Source: Calamus simplicifolius (Eukaryota; Streptophyta; Magnoliopsida; Arecales; Arecaceae). Taken from it: a stretch of 64,000 nt of DNA. Numbering within the stretch: position 1 is the stretch's first letter; every line of letters begins with the position of its first letter. The translations under genes were made by a program, and so were the position numbers. The notes below the pieces were generated by a model. That model had not been told where the DNA came from. It saw only the letters and a list, made by a program, of their open reading frames with translations, and did not search any database. The DNA lies in assembly GCA_900491605.1 (NCBI GenBank), contig UESW01003827.1:1494967-1558966 (forward strand), in the 5' to 3' direction. Positions 12,757 through 26,010 of the stretch are shown one piece after another.

Positions 12757-13348
12757 AGGCTGAACTACAGAATTAACCTCTGTACTTAGGAGGCTATGTC
12801 ACTTTGGTCCTTGGACTTTAAAAAGTTATAAAATAATCCTAAACTTTCTATTTTGTATCACTTTGATCCCTACCATTAAATAGAGAAGATGTCGTTCATT
12901 TTTATCCTATGTGGCAACATACGTAGCAGCACAATAAAAATAAATTTAAAATCTATAATTAACCCATTAGCCCATTATTTAACCCATTATTTAATAATTA
13001 AAAAAATTATTAAAAAAATAAAAATAATCTCCTCCCCCTGATTTGTCTTAAAGCAAATCAAGGTGGAAGGAGATTATTTTTATTTTTTTTATATTTTTTT
13101 AAAATTATTAAATAATGGGTTAACCGATTAGTTATGGATTTTAAATTTATTTTTGTCATTTGGATGCCACGTGTGCCTCTACAAATTCTGTCACATAAGA
13201 TAAAAATAAATAGCATCTTTTCTATTTAATGGTAGGGATCAAAGTGATATAAAATAGAAAGTTTAGGATTATTTTTATAACTTTTTAAAGTTTAAGAATC
13301 AAAATAACATAATCATCTAAGTATAAAATTAGTTATGTAGTTTAACCT
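12757..13348. mobile_element. Foldback MITE with arms of about 280 bp
   Basis: The left arm (AGGCTGAACTACAGAATTAA...) is matched in reverse by the right arm ending ATGTAGTTTAACCT, and similarity continues almost to the centre near 13055 (CTCCTCC / GGAGGAG side). The flanks are AAATTTT at 12750-12756 and 13349-13355. No coding capacity. The long terminal inverted repeats fit a Mutator-like or other foldback MITE; the superfamily is uncertain because the 7-bp duplication is low-complexity. Confidence 0.85.
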
Positions 13349-13355
13349 AAATTTT

Positions 13356-14269
13356 AATATTTAATGCTATAAAAAATTATTTTAAACTGAATTGATTGGT
13401 TTATAAGTGAACCAAATGAGTTGATCAAATTTATTCAGCCGGTATCGGCCTTATCCGAGTCTCACAACAATGGTGCCAACCCATCCAACCTCTTCCGGCT
13501 CGTTCATAACGGCGTCATCCTGCACAACGATGACGTTATCAACCGTTGTATTAACGGCCGTTACGTGCCCCCACTCTCCTTTTATTTAATATTGAAATTT
13601 TGACATCACAACTGCCATATGGTTGCTGTTACAACGGCACTATCGCGAAGACTATCGGACGATGATGAAAAAATTCGCTTAATAAAATTTATATTTTAGG
13701 CGAAAGAAATTTCTATCTTTTTATTTAAGTTTCTTTTCCTATCAAATTTTGAACCCATTGAGTTTAAAATAAATATCTTTTTATCAAAAATAAATAAATA
13801 TCAAATACGTGCAACAATCAATTTACTGCATCAATTCTTTTTAATTTTTAAATATTTTTATTTCAGAAAAAAATCACATGTTCAAATAATTTTGCAGAAT
13901 GGATTGTATTATATGGTTTCGATCAATGATTTTTTTTTTTTTTGAAGTGCAGCTAATGATAATTTTTTTAAGTCAAATAGCAGCCTTTTATGTATAACAT
14001 GATGTCTAATCATCCATAATATTCATTATTTTTCTTTTTATTAATATAATTGAAAGGGTTCGAAATTATTATCGTACCATATATTAAACCATGGTTTTGA
14101 TTAAAATTTAATATATTTATCCAATGCGTATGAACAATAGGTATAAATGTTTATGAGTCTCAAATAATTATTTTTTTGCTATTTATATTTTTTTATTTGA
14201 TTTGTGTTTTTTTTAACTTTAAAAGAGCATTTTTATCATGGATGGTATTTATATTTAAATACTGGCATG
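13356..14269. other. AT-rich intergenic sequence
   Basis: No supported gene. Around 13480-13650 there are short self-similar GC-richer words (variants of AACGGCG, GTTACAACGG) that may be a decayed transposon, but no ends are definable. Confidence 0.5.
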
Positions 14270-14841
14270 GTCCATGTCACGCCCCAGACCCAAATATCGG
14301 GCTAGGGTGACAACCCGCCGCGTGCCGGGCACGCAAGGCGTCATAAAATTTTTCACTCATAACACAATATATATATAACCAAGCCAAATTCATTACTGAA
14401 TACTAAAAGTTTTGAATTACAAACCCTTACACACCACAATAATAAAGTTTGGGCATCAAGCCCTACACATAAGTAATACTGGGGTTACAACAAAATAATG
14501 ATCTTAATTTATTTAATAGAAGATCCATCACCCCAACCTTCCATCTTCAATCCCTTGGCTCTGACAAAAACATTGTAAGATTTTTGTGAGCTTACACTCA
14601 GTAAGTAAGCCACGATATACAGTCAACTCATAGCATAGCAATCAATAAGCACATAAATGATTTGCATACTTAAACATTCCACAATTACTCAAACATGCAA
14701 TGTAAGTAAACCCACTTTTTATACTCTCAATGGTAACTGTAAATGTGACCCACGGCCCTGCAATATCTCAATAGTGTACCAACAAGCATCCCCCCTACTG
14801 AAAGGGTCCAGATACCAGGGTCACGCCATATCATAATCCAC

Positions 14842-15075
14842 CAGAACACATACTCTATATGTGTGATGCCACCTCGAACCAAGCAGAACACATCCTCTAG
14901 ATGTATGATGCCACCTCATAGAACTCAGAACACATCCTCTAGATGCGTGATGCCATCTCGAACCCAAGCAGAACACGTCCTCTAGACGTGTGAATGTCAT
15001 AAACAAGCAGAACACGTCCTCTAGACGTGTAGGTGGCATAAACAAGCAGAACACATCCTCTAGACGTGTGTGTGG
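14842..15075. repeat. Hairpin minirepeat array in E1 3' LTR
   Basis: About six units of 35-40 bp, each with a 7-bp inverted repeat around CTCTA. Variants include ACACGTC/GACGTGT, ACACATC/GATGTGT-like and ACACATA/TATGTGT. Unit ends are AAGCAGA and GGCATAAAC or GCCACCTCGAACC. Confidence 0.85.
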
Positions 15076-16254
15076 TATGATATGATAAAGGAGAACCGCG
15101 GCGACACATAACAGTACCTCACATCATGCACAAACATATCAATAACATCTCTATATTGCATAAACAGTGGATTATACCTACTGAACAATTGCATGTAATA
15201 TATCATATCAATGTCATAATAACTGCATCTCTCATGCATAGCATCCACATATGAAATCATAGCACATAAACAACCGTGTATTCATAATATTCATCTTCTT
15301 ACAATTTAGCCAATAACAATTCTTCCTATTACAATATTATTCACAATTTAAGCATTCATATAATGAATAATTTATTAAATACTGATAACTGGCTTACTTA
15401 CCTCAATACGCAATCCAATAGGTATATATTAGCTAGTCAGATGTCTGAACACCTACAGGATCATTTTACACAATTAATTTATTAGAAAAGAATATTAAAA
15501 TGACCCTTAGAATTTTTACCCAGATTAGTTCACGGGCCCTACTTTGGGCTCGAATATCTCCCACTATACACACCCAATTGGGGAAGTAAAGATACCCCAT
15601 GAAACTAGAATTTACCCAGATTCTAGCCATATAAATATTTTGCTAATCCCAGCCCGTTACAGGGCCCAAAAATCAACCCAAACTTCCAATGTTGCACGGC
15701 CCAAAAGGCCTGAACCGGCCGGCCCAGCCGGCCCGATTCAACGCAAAGCCGCCCGATCCCCTGTTTCACCGAACAGGGGACGGGGACTTAGCCGGCGGCC
15801 AGGGCCGCCGCCGGCCAAATTGAGGGCTGTCTGGCCGCCGGTGACCGGGCCAGAGCCGGCCACCGCCGCGGCCGGCCACCAATCCCTTCCTCTCCTTCTC
15901 AATTTCTCTCTTCTTCCCTCTCTCATCCGCGCGGCACGATGCTGTGCCGGCGGCACGGCCGGCCACCTTGGCCGGCCGGACCTCCACCGGATGCACGCTC
16001 GGCGCCGGTGGAGGCGACAGGCCAAAGCTTGGGCCCGGCGAGGCGGCGAGCACGCCGCCGGGCCCGAACCAACCAGCGTCGGCTTCCACCACCACGCGAG
16101 AGGAGGGCCAATTGGCCCTCTCTCTCCTCTCTCTCTCTCCACCACCACCCCGTCGGATGCCTCCCCTGGTGCCGATGGGGTCGCCGGCCAAATCTCAGGC
16201 CCAGCGAGGCAGCAAGCACGCCGCCAGGCCTAAACCAAAGGATCGACCGGCAAC

Positions 16255-16400
16255 TCCCTCTCTCTGTCTCTCGCGTTCTCTCTGTCTCTCTCTCTCTGGT
16301 TCTCTTTCTCTCTCTCTGGCTCTCTCTCTCTCTCTGGCTCTCTTTCTCTCTCTCTTCCCGGCTATTTCTCTCTCAGGCTCTCTCTCTCTCTCGCTCTGGC
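16255..16400. repeat. CT microsatellite in E1 3' LTR
   Basis: Runs of CTCTCTCT broken by GG and TT. The matching tract in the other LTR is near 22065-22210. Confidence 0.85.
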
Positions 16401-16653
16401 ATTAAGAGGATGGGCAAGGGATTACCTGGAAGAGGTGTGCGCCAGGGTGAAGGAGGGAGTCATCCTCCGACTCCTTTTATTCTCCCACACGACGCCTCGG
16501 ATCAATAGAAAATGGGAACCCATCCGACACGCGAAGACCCAAGAAACCAGACGTCGCATGGGGACCTAAACGTCAAAAGGAAGTCAAGATGCCAGGTGCC
16601 CCTAAATGAATACTAGGAGTTACATTCCCAATAATAAATTACCGGGGGTTACA

Positions 16654-16668
16654 TTCTCCCCCCCTTAT
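16654..16668 (-). promoter_or_regulatory. Polypurine tract of E1
   Basis: On the minus strand a G-rich purine run ending AGAA lies directly before the 3' LTR, the expected place for plus-strand priming. Confidence 0.7.
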
Positions 16669-16747
16669 AAAAATTTCGGCCTCGAAATTTGATATACATC
16701 CAATAGAATACAGAATCCAAATTTTCTATCTCATAATCAGCTAAATT

Positions 16748-17032
16748 TCATTCAAAAGTCACAGTCATCGTTACATCATTGATCTGTAATAAGATACAAA
16801 TATTTGTGGATGTTTCTTTTTCAATTTTTTTTTTTCTTAGACTCCCAATTAGTCTCCCTCTCAGAATATTACTCCACTGAACCTTGATATAAGGAATGCT
16901 ATGCCGCCTCAGAATCTGATCCTTGCGGTCCACGATACGCACAGGATGTTCCTCGTATGACAATTCCTTCCTCAACTGAATAGGCTCATAAGCTATAACA
17001 TGGCTGGGGTCTGAGACATACTTCCTCAACAT
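16748..17032 (-). pseudogene. Integrase C-terminal/chromodomain remnant of E1
   Basis: Reads MLRKYVSDPSHVIAYEP, ...YEEHPVRIVDRKDQILRRHS and IPYIKVQWSN, the conserved end of plant chromovirus polyproteins just before and into the chromodomain. Only the tail is in frame. Upstream minus-strand sequence to about 17100 repeats part of it in mutated form. Non-functional. Confidence 0.8.
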
Positions 17033-17099
17033 AGATACATGGAATACATTGTGAATACTAGATAAGATCGGAGGTAGTGCAAGGCTGTATGCAACCTCC

Positions 17100-20030
17100 C
17101 CAACTCCATATCATAAGGAATACTACACCATCTCAGAACATAATCCTTGTGGTCCACAATGTGCACAAGATGATCTTCATAGGTCAATTCTTTCTTAAGC
17201 TAAATTGGTTCAAGTTCTAACATATAATGGGGTTTGAAATACACCTCCTCAGTCATAAAGATATGAAACACATTGAATACCCCAAAGAGTAATGAAGACA
17301 TTGCTAAGTTATAAGTTACCTCCTTTATTTTGATCAAAATCTCAAATGGCCCAATTTATTGTGGACTCAATTCACCTCTAAACACCAATCTCATTACATA
17401 TTTGGTTAGTAAGACTTCCAAATGATTTTCAACATGAAATTTCAAATCTTTCTTCTTATCATCAACATAACTTTTCCATTGACTTGAGTTACATGAAACT
17501 GCCTTAATTAACGATACTTTCATAGTTGCTACACCAGTTCAGTCCAAATTTGTCTCTCTCTCACCTCATCTCAATACGAAGAGAATCTACACCTTATATC
17601 ATAGACAATTGAAATGAATCCATTTGAATATTGGCTTGATACTAAAATAAGCAATTTCACTAAAGGTAAAAATTTATGCCAAGCACCTCCAAAATCTATT
17701 ACACAAGCTTGCAGTATATCATTTAAAATCTAATTGGTTCCTGCAAATTATCCATCTATTTGAGGGTGGAAGCTGGATAGAAATTTAGCTTAATCCACAA
17801 AGCTTTATGAGGACATCATCAAATTAAAAGAGTGAGACAATTGGGTTCGGACTCAATTTACTTAGTTTACCATTAAACCAAAAATAAATATTAACATTTA
17901 ACCCACTAAATTTCATCCTCGAAATTAAATGTCCACAAATCTTGTACCATTATAGATACTCACTAGCAATTTTTTTTTTTTTCCATTCCTTGGTATCCAA
18001 ATGACGTATCAAACTTCAATAATTAATTTGATCTTTCTACCAAATAAAATTGAATTCCTTAAGAAGTATTTCTTTCCTGTCATCCCTTTTATATATGTAT
18101 CTATATATACCTTAACTTCTCACAACACAATCATCATAAATATCATAGAGTCCATCACATGTATTATGCCATCCATTCTTAAGGTTAGTAACACATCAGA
18201 TATTCTTAATTCCTCGATAAGACAATTCTAAATTCTTGTGACTTAGATATAAGATAGTTTTCTTCCAATGCTCTCTCAACTCATAAATAGTTGAATGTGC
18301 CACTAATCATTACGACACTTATTTCAATCATCATAACATACTTGGTTTCACTCTTGAATACTTCAAGCTAACATCAATGAACATTAAGCCAATCATTTAG
18401 GATATCTTTCATAATTATCATAATCAACTAATTTAATTTCTTTGAATAATAGTGTCATCATTAATCATCAGTATGATTAATTTATCTCCTTCATATTTAT
18501 CAATAATACCACCATAACCAATCAATTTCTCTTGAATAGGTCAGTATATCCTCAATAAATAATGCAATTTAAATGATTCAAATTCTTGAATCGATTATTT
18601 CGTTACCAATGATTATCAAAATCATCTATAGATTATGCAATATCTCATGCCACAACATGACCAACTAATTTAAACCCTTCAAATATCTCAAAGTGACTTC
18701 ACTAATCTAGCTCAGATGGATACAAGACTTATAAGGTCAATAAAGATTGAAAATGCACTTACCATCCGAAAGACATAATTGAAAATTATAGTAATCTCTC
18801 TATGACTTGAAAGTGATAATAGATACCCTTAACCATAATTCATAACTGATAATAATCAAAAATAAAATCATCTCCCTCCTATTTTCTTAACAATAATTAT
18901 GCCACTTATGGATGATTAATAATTTATCCATCTTGGAGAAAGATATCTACTTAGGAACTATGAAGAAAGGTACAATAAGTATGCACGATAAATTAATGAA
19001 TAGATATCTTAATTTAAAAATCTATTAACAGATGAAAATTCCCATGAAATTCTTTATCAGTGGAGTTTATCTTATTCTCATTATTGCTTTTTCACTTTCT
19101 ACCATCAAAATATTTGATCATTTATAGCCAAAATTAGTTCTAAATATTAATAGAGTCTACAGCTCTCAAAACTTAAACAGTAATTGTCTCAGAATTCAAT
19201 ATTTTATAATCTTCCTAAATGGTCCATCATGATATAATATGCAGTCAACTATTTTATTAGCATCAGTCTCAACCATCTTCATATTTAGCAAGTTAACAAT
19301 CAATTTTGAACATGCAATATCCATAATAAAAGTTTTCTTAGTAAAATTCACTATATATTTATCCATCCAGACTCAAATTCAAAAAGTACTCAATTTTAAT
19401 TGATCAAAAACATATAGTTAACTATTTGATTACCAAAATATCATCAATTTTAATCATCTCTATAACCAGCAGATTAGCTCATAATCTTAAACTTACAATA
19501 TCAACAATGTAAGATCTACAAATAAAAATTTATTTTATACATCCACATTCAAATTCAGATTTAATACCTCAAAATCCACATATCAACTCAATTGCAATAT
19601 GGACATAATGATGTTATCTTAGTCCTATTAGTCATCAATTGCAATTTTCAACTATTATATCATATTCCATATATTCATCTATCTTTTATTGCATATCCAA
19701 TTAAAGTTTTATCTACCCATAGTATTTAAAGATCTTGAACTGCTACGAGCCATCTCCAATAAGTTTGACGGAGCTAAAACCTCTAGAAGCCCCTAGGCCT
19801 CCCCACTGGTCAAGGCTACCAACCAGGGAGCCCACATAATATCATTGGCTTGCGATGGTTCATTCTCAATTCCTATCAAACTTGTAATTCAATTAATATC
19901 TTGATAAACTTTAAATTTCAAGCTTCCAAAGCATAATTCATGAAATTCCTTGAAAGTCATAATTGTCTCCATATCATCCTGGTATTTTGCCTAGAGTGTC
20001 ATCACGCATGTGTCCCTAAGATCAAAACCT
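17100..20030 (-). pseudogene. Decayed internal region of E1
   Basis: AT-rich sequence with scattered faint matches to the gypsy pol reading direction (around 17340-17420 on the minus strand) but no ORF or motif I can defend. The high AT content relative to the LTR suggests long decay, perhaps deamination of methylated C, or replacement by other AT-rich insertions. Confidence 0.45.
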
Positions 20031-20032
20031 AG

Positions 20033-20044
20033 GCTCTGATACCA
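20033..20044 (-). promoter_or_regulatory. Primer binding site of E1 (initiator Met tRNA)
   Basis: Minus strand TGGTATCAGAGC, the standard plant tRNA-iMet primer site, seven bases inside the 5' LTR. It fixes the orientation of the element. Confidence 0.85.
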
Positions 20045-20051
20045 CTAAAAC

Positions 20052-22398
20052 TGTCACGCCCCAGACCCAAATATCGGGCTAGGGTGACAACCCGCCGCGT
20101 GCTGGGCACGCAAGGCGTCATAAAATTTTTCACTCATAACACAATTATATATAACCAAGCCAAATTCATTACTGAATACTAAAAGTTTTGAATTACAAAC
20201 CCTTACACACCACAATAATAAAGTTTGGGCATCAAGCCCTACACATAAGTAATACTGGCGTTACAACAAAATAATGATCTTGATTTATTTAATAGAAGAT
20301 CCATCACCCCAACCTTCCATCTTCAATCCCTTGGCTCTGACAAAAACATTGTAAGATTTTTGTGAGCTTACACTCAGTAAGTAAGCCACGATATACAGTC
20401 AACTCATAGCATAGCAATCAATAAGCACATAAATGATTTGCATGCTTAAACATTCCACAATTACTCAAACATGCAATGTAAGTAAACCCACTGTTTATAC
20501 TCTCAATGGTAACTGTAAATGTGATCCACGGCCCTGCAATATCTCAATAGTGTACCAACAAGCATCCCCCCTACTGAAAGGGTCCAGATACCAGGGTCAC
20601 ACCATATCATAATCCACTAGAACACATATTCTATATGTGTGATGCCACCTCGAACCAAGCAGAACACATCCTCTAGATGTGTGATGCCACCTCATAGAAC
20701 TCAGAACACATCCTCTAGATGCATGATGCCATCTCGAACCCAAGCAGAACACGTCCTCTAGACGTGTGAATGGCATAAACAAGCAGAACACATCCTCTGG
20801 ACGTGTAGGTGGCATAAACAAGCAGAACACATCCTCTAGATGTGTAGGTGGCATAAACAAGCAGAACACATCCTCTAAACGTGTGTGTGGTATGATATGA
20901 TAAAGGAGAACAGCGGCGACACATAACAGTACCTCACATCATGCACAAACATATCAATAACATCTCTATATTGCATAAACAGTGGATTATACCTACTGAA
21001 CAATTGCATGTAATATATCATATCAATGTCATAATAACTGCATCTCTCATGCATAGCATCCACATATGAAATCATAGCACATAAACAACCGTGTATTCAT
21101 AATATTCATCTTCTTACAATTTAGCCAATAACAATTCTTCATATTACAATATTATTCACAATTTAAGCATTCATATAATGAATAATTTATTAAATACTAA
21201 TAACTGGCTTACTTACCTCAGTACGCAATCCAACAGGTATATATCAGCTAGTCAGATGTCTGAACACCTACAGGATCATTTTACACAATTAATTTATTAG
21301 AAAAGAATATTAAAATGACCCTTAGAATTTTACCCAGACTAGTTCATGGGCCCTACTTTGGGCTCGAATATCTCCCACTATACATATCCAATTGGGGAAG
21401 TAAAGATACCCCATGAAACTAGAATTTACCCAGATTCTAGCCATATAAATATTTTTCTAATCCTGGCCCGTTACAGGGCCCAAAAATCAGCCCAAACTTC
21501 CAATGCTGCACGGCCCAAAAGGCCTGAACCGGTCAGCCCAGCCGGCCCGGTTCAATGCAAAGCCGCTCGATCCCCTGTTTCACCGAACAGGGGACGGGGA
21601 CTTAGCCGGCGGCCAGGGCCGCCGCCGGCCAAATTGAGGGTGGCCCGGCCGCCGGTGGCCGGGCCAGAGCCGACCGCGGCGGCGGCCGGCCACCAATCCC
21701 TTCCTCTCCCTCTCAATTTCTCTCTTCTTCCCTCTCTCATCCGCGCGGCACGATGCTGTGCCGGCGGCACGGCCGGCCACCTTGGCCGGCCGGACCTCCA
21801 CCAGACGCACGCCCGGCGTCGGTGGAGGCGACAGGCCAAAGCTCGGGCCCGGCGAGGCGGCGAGCACGCCGCCGTGCCCGAACCAACCAGCGTCGGCTTC
21901 CGCCACCGCGCGAGAGGAGGGCCAATTGGCCCTCTCTCCTCTCTCTCTCCACCACCACCCTGCCGGATGCCTCCCCCGGTGCCGGCGGGATCGCCGACCA
22001 AATCTCAGGCCCGGCGAGGTGGCGAGCACGCCGCCGGGCCTAAACCAAAGGATCGACCGGCAACTCCCTCTCTCTCTGTCTCTTGCGTTCTCTCTGTCTC
22101 TCTCTGGTTCTCTTTCTCTCTCTCTGGCTCTCTCTCTCTCTCTCTCTGGCTCTCTTTCTCTCTCTCTCTTTTTCCGGCTATTTCTCTCTCAAGCTCTCTC
22201 TCTCTCTCTGGCATTAAGAGGATGGGCAAGGGATTACTTGGAAGAAGTGTGCGCCAGGGTGAAGGAGGGAGTCATCCTCCGACTCCTTTTATTCTCCCAC
22301 GCGATGCCTCGGATCAATAGAAAATGGGAACCCATCCGACACACGAAGATCCAAGAAACCAGACGTTACATTCCCAATAATAAATTACCGGGGTTAAG
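20052..22398 (-). repeat. 5' LTR of E1
   Basis: Begins (plus-strand view) TGTCACGCCCC and closes near GGGGTTAA at 22397, one or two bases short of the other copy. It is colinear with 14275-16653 with scattered substitutions and lacks a block of about 70 bp near 22360 present in the other copy. Confidence 0.87.
20620..20890. repeat. Hairpin minirepeat array in E1 5' LTR
   Basis: Seven units of the same family as 14842-15075, one more than the other LTR. Arms include ACACATA/TATGTGT, ACACATC/GATGTGT and ACACGTC/GACGTGT. Confidence 0.85.
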
Positions 22399-22403
22399 GT
22401 CCA

Positions 22404-25400
22404 TATATTTAATAATCTAATATGGTAGAGGCTTGGGATAGAGTACTCTGGTTTTAGACATGATAAACTTGAGTTATAATTGTATGTTATGATAAAAAAT
22501 ATGAATATTGAGGTGGAATTAGTTCATTAATTTGATCACTGGTAAATTATTCAAGGCTAATTATTGCTTAAAAATTAATGCTTCTAGCATTTTTTTTTTA
22601 AGCAAACAGTGCAACAAACTTTGGGGGCTAAAAAAATTGTGCAAGAGAAAACAAGTAAAAATTAGATGCTATTAAATCCTTAATTTCACTTTCTTCTTTA
22701 CTATCTTATTAGCTTTTTTCTTAATTTTATATTTTTAATGAAATATCGGTGGTATCGAACCCTTTATTCATATTAAAAGTTAGGTAAAAAAATACTTTTG
22801 CCCCTTAAACAATTGGTTAAAATTTAGTTTAATTCTTAAACTACTAGTTATTATATAGAATTAGTTAAAATTGTTAGAATAGTTATGCATTACCTGGACA
22901 TTTCATTACAAGTTAGTACCTCAACTATTCTATTATATAATAATAAAATTTTAGAATTAATTAATATTATTAAAGCATAAGAAATTAAATTGTACTAATT
23001 AAAAGTTTTAGAATATAAATGTATTTGAATAAAAATTTAAGGGCTAAAATATATTTTAGTCTAAATATAAAATAAAAAAGGCTTTAACATAAGGGGAAAA
23101 AAAAAAAGCAGAAGGTGAAAGTTAGAGTGAATCATGGAGGTAATTATAGAAGAGTAATTTTTTTAAAATAAAAATTAAATGCACGCGTTACTTAGCGCAT
23201 GGTAACACAACACAAAAGGCATAATCATTTGGCTTCACCCATAGATTATTTAGGAATAAAACATTATGATTTCTTATATAACAATTATAAAATGATAATT
23301 TGTATTGAGGATTGAATTTTGATAAGTAAACTTATTTGAGGGACGAAACACTATAATTTCTTAGATAACAATGAGCAAAAATGATAATTTATGATGAGAA
23401 TTAAATTTTAATAAATAAAATTTGGTGATATAATTTCTAATCACAAGCATTGAAAAAATTATAATGATTGAATTTACATGTGAAATATCGCGCATGTACA
23501 AAATATTTAAAGCCAAATGTCCTTTGAAGTGAGCCTTAAATTATTTCACCTCTTTCCTGCCAGGGGCAAAGGAATTTGTTCTTTAACTTTTTGTTGATTG
23601 CCGGCTTCTTAGCAATCCATAAATCCAGTATTGCCGGTTTTCTAAATACCAATCAAAGTTTTTTAAAAAAAAAAAAATATCATCTAAATATGAGTTATGA
23701 AATTTATAGATTGTTGGGTTGTTAGCCATCTAATATTGGACCAATCCTTCGCCGTAAATTTAAGGGTTGAATCTTTGTAGTCTTAATAGAAATTCTTATT
23801 CTTCCATCATATCTCTCTCATCTTAAAAACCATAAAAAGAAAAACTAATATACCTCTAAAAAACTAATATACATGTACATATACATGATAAAATTGATAT
23901 ATATATATATATTCTGATATAAGCTATATACTATGGTGAAATTATTTTTTTATCTTTTATTGATTCGTAGATTGTCATAATATTTCAAGCCTAGAAGACT
24001 ACTCTTTTATAAAATGTTAAGACTCTATTCTATATCATTTGGATATTATTAATGGATGTAACACAATGATTGACATATTATTCTTGATATGTAACTTATG
24101 TGCAAAATTGATTGTTTTGTTACTAGATTTCTTTTTTATAATTTTTTTTTAAAAAAACTAGCATATTCACCATTCTAGTTCATTGAATCATATTTACCAT
24201 TCTAGTCCATTGAATCCTTCAACTTTTTTTATCTCTTTGCTAAATATCTTAATCGATAAAGCCAGCCATCATGCCCTAATCTAATAACTGAAATGAACAT
24301 GTGATACAACCTTTCATAATTATGTAAGACTCGATGCTATTGAGTGTTTAGTTTTACGATGATTATATAAAGAAGATCCTAATACTTATAAAAGATTAAT
24401 AGGCTCAAATAATTTTTTACTGATTTTTTTAGGATGAGGTCCTAATTAAGCTGTTATAAATGGCATCAAAGTAGACTTAGTTTCTAACTCATATGGACCG
24501 AAAAATACTATTGATGAGCTCTATATGTTTATAAATAAATTTGATTGAATTTAGATGTATATTTAAATATAAACCCTAAGCTTGGTAAGTATATTAGGAC
24601 TTCAACGAAGGGAGTATGTGAGAGCACATACTAACATATGTTTAGTTCCATATTGGTTATATATTGGAGAGATCTTGGGTACTTATAAAAAATTTAAGTA
24701 GCCCAAATAATATTTTCTTGATTAATCTTTTTTTTTTTTTTGGTAAGATCCTAACTTGTTATATTAGCTCAAAAAATATCCATCTAATTAATCATTTGAT
24801 GAATTGAACTCATGGCTATCATTGCAACAACAAAATTTCCAAGCCAAAAACTTTTCTTCAAGAAATTCAACATGATTGCATTAAAGCCACAACTTTATTG
24901 CAACAAGGCAACCTCCATTGGCGTCAAAGCTCTAACAACCAAAACCACTTATATCATTGGATTTAATGTGGTCCACACATCAAACTTTCATTCAAAATTT
25001 ATTTTGATACTTAGATTAAAATTGATGGAGTAGCTAATGTATCACCTTAACATAAATTTGTAGATGTCACTTGGTTCCAGTAACTTACCATATAGAATGA
25101 GTAATGGTCCATGTGTTTGTATTTAGATGACACGTTAGTTATTCTATTAGTTTTAACTGATTTCATGCAATAAGATGCCAAGAATGCAAATTTTTTTAAA
25201 ATAAGAGAGTTTAAACCATAATAACTAAAAGTTTAGGAATCACAAATATATTTTGATTGGAAGGTTGAGGGCCAAAAATGTTTTAGGCAACCTTTTTTTT
25301 CATAAGAAAACCAAGAAAGGGGATAAAGCAATTGTAAAGCTCAAGTTACTTGCAAGTGATGAAAGGTGTGAAAACTAGCTGAATGGTTCTACCTCTATTG

Positions 25401-25932
25401 GCATACTTAATGGCAACAATAAGGTCTTAAAAGTAAAAACTTTTCTCAATAACCCTTAAGAAGAATGCCTCATTTATTTGTCATATAAATCAAAACTTCT
25501 TCTTGGGGATGACTATTTATATCAATGGATTTAAACGAATTGCATCATCAACTTAGGACTATAATAGTAAATAGTTTCAAATGGCAACCTTTTTTTATCA
25601 AAAACACCAAGAAAGGGACAACGAATCGTAAAGCTGATGTTGCATGCAAGTGATGAAAGATGTGAAAACTAGCTGGATCGATCTAGCTCTGGTGGCATAC
25701 TTAATGATAATAATAATAATATATCTTTAAAATAAAAAAAAAACTTTTTCAAGAGCCCATAAAAATAATGCCTCATTTCTTTATCACATAAATCATAGCG
25801 TCTCATTTCTTTGTCACATAAATCATAACTTCTTATCGAAGGTGGTGATTTATATTAATGAACTATGAACGAGTTATATCAATTTAAGAGTATAATAGTA
25901 AATAAATCCATTTAAATTCAATCTGTTTATTA
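22404..25932. other. AT-rich intergenic spacer
   Basis: No gene supported. It contains a tandem duplication of about 300 bp at 25280-25905 (listed separately) and two related 120-bp segments near 24330-24470 and 24640-24770 sharing TAATAGGCTCAAATAAT-like words. These may be LTR debris. Confidence 0.55.
25280..25905. repeat. Direct duplication of about 300 bp
   Basis: Copy 1 (about 25280-25580) and copy 2 (about 25588-25905) share ACCAAGAAAGGG, GCAAGTGATGAAAG, TGTGAAAACTAGCTG and AATGCCTCATTT in the same order. Copy 2 has an extra internal duplication around TCTCATTTCTTTGTCACATA. Confidence 0.75.
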
Positions 25933-26010
25933 ATCATTGATATGACTGATCCCAGCGCCGTCATCTGATATGACTGACCCCAACGTCGTCAGAAGAAGGT
26001 AACGGCAGCC

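Larger units (their letters stand above)
14275..16653 (-). repeat. 3' LTR of E1
   Basis: About 2.4 kb, colinear with 20052-22398. It includes the hairpin minirepeat array, a very GC-rich block (about 15700-16230) and a CT microsatellite (about 16255-16400). Apparent long ORFs in the GC-rich block exist in several frames at once and are composition artefacts. Confidence 0.88.
14275..22398 (-). mobile_element. Tekay/Del-like Ty3-gypsy retrotransposon (E1), degraded
   Basis: Two long direct repeats beginning TGTCACGCCCCAGACCC (14275 and 20052) bound a 3.4-kb internal region. GTCCA flanks both sides (14270-14274, 22399-22403). On the minus strand the primer site TGGTATCAGAGC (initiator Met tRNA type) sits just inside the 20052 repeat. 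A purine tract (inverse of TTCTCCCCCCCTTAT) sits just inside the other, so transcription runs right to left. An integrase/chromodomain-like tail is readable at 16748-17032. The rest of gag-pol is too decayed or deleted to read. Confidence 0.85.

Noticed and set aside
15544..16508. Long ORFs (up to 229 residues) in several frames on both strands in E1 LTR
   Set aside because: They overlap each other in a GC-rich, low-complexity LTR block and recur in the sister LTR (21346-22420) with different stops. Composition artefacts.
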